A stretch of 44,254 nt of DNA from Bacteroidales bacterium UBA4912 (GTDB taxonomy: Bacteria; Bacteroidota; Bacteroidia; Bacteroidales; Dysgonomonadaceae). The stretch is taken from contig DHCC01000011.1 of NCBI GenBank assembly GCA_002398875.1, forward strand, positions 1-44,254, given 5' to 3'. Shown here one piece after another: positions 44,254-44,254 of this stretch. The position numbers and the translations under genes were made by a program. Within the stretch, counting starts at the first letter, position 1, and every line of letters begins with the position of its first letter. The notes beneath the pieces are model-generated. The model made no database searches, was not told the DNA's origin, and saw only the letters and a list, made by a program, of their open reading frames with translations.

Positions 44254-44254
44254 T

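Noticed and set aside
1..44254. Mobile elements, CRISPR, phage genes or a genomic island
   Set aside because: I found no transposase, integrase, repeat array, tRNA-flanked insertion or composition break; the window reads as ordinary chromosome with one carbohydrate/oxidoreductase region.

Overview
The window looks like chromosomal DNA of a member of the Bacteroidota, most likely order Bacteroidales; a Dysgonomonadaceae-like host is possible but cannot be settled from the sequence alone. Supporting this are a SusC/SusD pair, a lipidated TamA homologue (TamL) beside TamB, a ResB-CcsA fusion, Smr proteins with a DUF2027-like front part, AT-rich DNA, and repeated TTTG-N19/21-TAnnTTTG promoter elements, the -33/-7 type used by the Bacteroidota primary sigma factor. 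I see no rRNA, tRNA, CRISPR array, insertion sequence, phage gene or attachment site.

Left part (1-24.6 kb) is mostly core genome in short operons on both strands. It holds a pirin; tamB-tamL (outer-membrane assembly) downstream of queA (queuosine); a DUF2027/Smr protein with an LEA14-like lipoprotein; hisS; a cold-shock-domain protein; an ABC-F ATPase with a small PlsC-type acyltransferase; a translesion synthesis block umuD-umuC-dinB; a CDP-alcohol phosphatidyltransferase; yicC-gmk; a secreted alpha/beta hydrolase abutting a BASS-type transporter; and an alginate-export-like outer membrane porin.

Right part (24.6-44.25 kb) is almost entirely on the minus strand. Read in the direction of transcription it starts with the last codons of a probable transketolase, then rpiB, an S41 lipoprotein protease and lplA. 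After a spacer comes a carbohydrate-use locus: secreted GH2 beta-galactosidase, NupG-type MFS permease, SusC, SusD. A perfect 32-nt palindrome follows susD. Then comes the most unusual part: a membrane-anchored tetraheme NapC/NrfH-like cytochrome fused to a SUMF1-type domain, a Tat-exported Gfo/Idh/MocA oxidoreductase, a Tat-exported TIM-barrel isomerase/epimerase, a terminator, the CcsBA cytochrome c maturation synthase, and a cytosolic Gfo/Idh/MocA oxidoreductase.

My reading (inference) is that the GH2/SusCD/MFS genes supply a galactoside-derived sugar and that the exported oxidoreductase and isomerase may process a sugar outside the cytoplasm, with the cytochrome-SUMF1 protein as a possible electron carrier whose haems are attached by CcsBA. 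The genes are adjacent, but nothing in the sequence proves that they form one pathway.
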